In this document: in pieces, positions 32,508 to 33,727 of the stretch
Position numbering within the stretch: the first letter of the stretch is position 1
Layout of the letters: every line of letters begins with the position of its first letter
Source: Paracoccaceae bacterium
GTDB taxonomy: Bacteria > Pseudomonadota > Alphaproteobacteria > Rhodobacterales > Rhodobacteraceae
Assembly (NCBI GenBank): GCA_029244725.1
Contig: JAQWQJ010000035.1
Coordinates: 1-33,727, forward strand
Reading direction: 5' to 3'
Length of the DNA: 33,727 nt
The notes under the pieces: generated by a model
What the model saw: the letters and a program-made list of their open reading frames with translations, nothing else
Database searches by the model: none
What the model was told of the DNA's origin: nothing
Translations under genes and position numbers: made by a program

Positions 32508-33138
32508 TGACGCGCGCTGGCCGAACTTCAGCCCGGAGGAAATCGCCTCCCGCGGCGACGGTAAGATCCAGATCAACGAGGCCGCGCTCGACAAGCTGCA
32601 GGCGCTGCGCGAACTTCTGGCCGTGCCGCTGATCGTCCATTCCGCCTATCGCAGCCCAGATTACAACCGGCAGGTTGGCGGGGCGAAACAATCCATGCAC
32701 CTGCAGGGCGCGGCGTTTGATATTTCAATGACCAATCATGATCCCGAGAGTTTTGAAGCGGCAGCTCGTGCTGTTGGGTTTACGGGCTTCGGGTTTTACC
32801 CGCGCCAGGACTTTATGCACGTGGATATCGGTCGTGCGCGCCAATGGGGTGATCAGTTTCCACCCCGCGCCAGCCGATTTGCGAACGAACCGCTGCGCTT
32901 GCGAGAAAACCTGACCGAGAGCCGCACCATGAAAGGTGGCGGTGCTGCAGGTGTCGCCACTGTTGGCGCGGCAGGTGTCGAGGTTGCACAACAGGCGGTG
33001 GCTGATACGCAGTCCGCAATCCTGCCACTGATCCCGTATCTCGATACGCTGCGGTGGTTGTTCATCGCCGCAGCCCTGATTGGCGTCGGGGTTACCATCT
33101 ACGCCCGCTGGGACGACTGGCGCAAAGGGAAACGCTGA
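32508..33138 (+). pseudogene. Phage M15-type D-Ala-D-Ala carboxypeptidase endolysin, N-terminally truncated
   Basis: The frame from about 32508 encodes WPNFSPEEIASRGDGK, then SAYRSPDYNRQVGG and SMHLQGAAFDISM and FMHVDIGRARQWG. His in SMHLQG, Asp in AFDI and His in HVD are the zinc ligands of peptidase M15 (the HxxxxxxD...HxD pattern). A C-terminal extension has one predicted transmembrane helix (about 33045-33110) and a basic end. The original start codon is lost at the junction with the methyltransferase fragment; an in-frame stop lies at 32485-32487 and the first start codon is GTG 32623. It may be inactive, but GTG 32623 would cut just before the zinc site. Confidence 0.8.
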
Positions 33139-33392
33139 TGGGAACGCTGATCGCATGGTTCTCCGGCAGCCGGCTCATGCTGGTTGCAGGGAAGTGGGCC
33201 GCCATAGCCCTCACAATATCGCTGTTTCTGCTGTCCCTGCGCCGCTCCGCCGAGCGGGCCGGACGGCTGGCGGAACGGCTTGAGAACCGGGAGAAAGCAT
33301 ATGAAATTCAGCGCAGAATGCTCGAGGCCTCGTCTCGCCGTCCTCGTAATAGTAACGAGCTTGCACGGCGCCTGCGCAACGGTAAATTCTGA
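33138..33392 (+). CDS. Single-TM coiled-coil protein, spanin (Rz-like) candidate
   Basis: ATG 33138 overlaps the M15 stop (TGATG). The 84-residue product has one N-terminal membrane segment (about 13-33) followed by a charged helical part rich in Arg/Glu (RRSAERAGRLAERLEN). It matches the layout of an inner-membrane spanin subunit: signal-anchor then coiled coil in the periplasm. The next gene overlaps it in another frame. It could also be a small holin-like protein. Confidence 0.7.
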   Translation: MGTLIAWFSGSRLMLVAGKWAAIALTISLFLLSLRRSAERAGRLAERLENREKAYEIQRRMLEASSRRPRNSNELARRLRNGKF

Positions 33393-33552
33393 GCGGATGG
33401 TGAGAGTGTGCCCGCCAGTGGTGGAATATGACGCGGAGCTTCAGGCACGAGCGGCGGAGCAGGTGCAGGCATTGCCGGAAGGATCTATGATTGTGGAAAT
33501 GCTGAGTGACTATGCGGTCATACGGGAGCAGGCGAGGGTTTGTCGCGGCTAG
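33301..33552 (+). CDS. Small lipoprotein overlapping the previous gene, o-spanin (Rz1-like) candidate
   Basis: ATG 33301 lies 92 bp inside the preceding gene in a different frame. The 83-residue product has a basic, hydrophobic signal (RPRLAVLVIVTSL) and a lipobox LHGAC, predicting a lipoprotein with Cys near 26, then a short periplasmic domain with CPPVVEY. An overlapping small lipoprotein after a TM coiled-coil gene is the classic Rz/Rz1 two-component spanin arrangement. Together with the M15 enzyme they form a phage lysis module. Confidence 0.65.
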   Translation: MKFSAECSRPRLAVLVIVTSLHGACATVNSERMVRVCPPVVEYDAELQARAAEQVQALPEGSMIVEMLSDYAVIREQARVCRG

Positions 33553-33588
33553 CTGTTTTGACCGAAGAGGCCAGAGGCATTTAAAAAA

Positions 33589-33727
33589 GGGGGCTGACCC
33601 AGATAACTAGTTCAAATACTTCTTAACCCATTGTCTTAGCTGTGATAATTGCACTGACGGGTCACTGTTGTTAAAACGCCACTCACATTCCTTCAAATAT
33701 AGTCCAAATTGGGCCTTTGGAACACCG
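33589..33727 (-). mobile_element. End of an IS1595-family-like insertion sequence, partial
   Basis: A terminal repeat GGGGGCTGACCCAGATAA starts at 33589, preceded by TTAAAAAA (33581-33588), a possible 8-bp target duplication. IS1595 elements make 8-bp duplications. The other end is beyond the window. It sits right after the lysis genes and is a likely cause of local rearrangement. Confidence 0.6.
33607..33727 (-). CDS. IS1595-like transposase, C-terminal part
   Basis: The minus strand from the right edge reads GVPKAQFGLYLKECEWRFNN, then LSQLRQWVKKYLN and stops at 33607-33609. The KECEWRFN segment is the C-terminal signature of ISXO2-like (IS1595) transposases. Only the last 39 codons are in the window, so the state of the gene is unknown. 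Confidence 0.7.
   Translation of the reverse strand, partial: GVPKAQFGLYLKECEWRFNNSDPSVQLSQLRQWVKKYLN

Noticed and set aside
31920-32594. Long minus-strand open frame opposite hsdR and the methyltransferase fragment
   Set aside because: Only 32350-32507 looks like real protein; the rest is the antisense of hsdR and of the M15 gene.
1-33727. CRISPR array
   Set aside because: No series of short regularly spaced direct repeats was seen on either strand; the only spaced repeats are the 377-bp pair and the 11-mer pair.

Overview
The window looks like accessory DNA of an alphaproteobacterium, most likely a marine Rhodobacteraceae (Roseobacter-type) strain. This is inferred from the style of the proteins: a TRAP transporter, IclR regulators, dense ATGA-coupled operons, DUF3489/DUF2924 recombinase neighbours, a phage M15 endolysin and Roseobacter-like IS6 and IS1595 elements. 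No rRNA or complete tRNA was seen.

Positions 1-407 hold the end of an IS6-family element whose transposase has an internal stop codon. Positions 481-20114 form a catabolic region for an aromatic, possibly sulfated, compound. Operon A (602-7154, +) encodes an alpha/beta hydrolase, a two-domain extradiol dioxygenase, an atypical SDR, a ThDP-dependent lyase, an aspartate-dehydrogenase-like enzyme and an aldehyde dehydrogenase. An IclR regulator (7151-7942, -) sits between A and operon B (8084-15662, +), which encodes a flavin monooxygenase, a DctP/DctQ/DctM TRAP importer, a GST, a sulfatase and a second flavin monooxygenase. Operon C (19287-15676, -) encodes a bicupin, a small protein, a Rieske oxygenase, an SDR and a pentapeptide-repeat-like protein, and it is divergent from a second IclR gene (19371-20114). 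A workable reading is uptake by the TRAP system, optional desulfation, ring activation by Rieske oxygenase/SDR or flavin monooxygenases, meta ring cleavage by the VOC enzyme, hydrolysis by the alpha/beta hydrolase, then 2-oxoacid decarboxylation and aldehyde oxidation. The substrate cannot be read from the sequence. The same triple half-site operator (GAAC-N5-GTTC-N6-GAAC) lies before both operon A and operon B, so the first IclR probably co-regulates them.

From about 20.1 kb to the right edge the DNA is a mosaic of mobile elements. A DUF3489-DUF2924-large serine recombinase cassette (20442-22784) is followed by a 170-bp block present twice at exactly 377 bp spacing. Each copy ends in what looks like the 3' end of a tRNA-Gln gene, so these are probable attachment-site relics. 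Next is a P4-like integrative element: tyrosine integrase, small proteins, AlpA and primase-helicase (23496-28070). It ends at an inverted repeat that abuts a 5'-truncated hsdM. The type I restriction-modification remnant carries hsdM (broken), hsdS, a HEPN-type (AbiU2-like) gene and hsdR (3'-truncated). hsdR runs into an antisense fragment of an N4/N6 DNA methyltransferase, which runs into an N-terminally truncated phage M15 endolysin followed by overlapping spanin-like genes. The right edge is the end of an IS1595-like element.

The most interesting points are the shared IclR operator, the meta-cleavage operon with ThDP and aspartate-dehydrogenase-type enzymes, the HEPN gene inside a type I RM operon, and the tandem tRNA-Gln-derived attachment relics.
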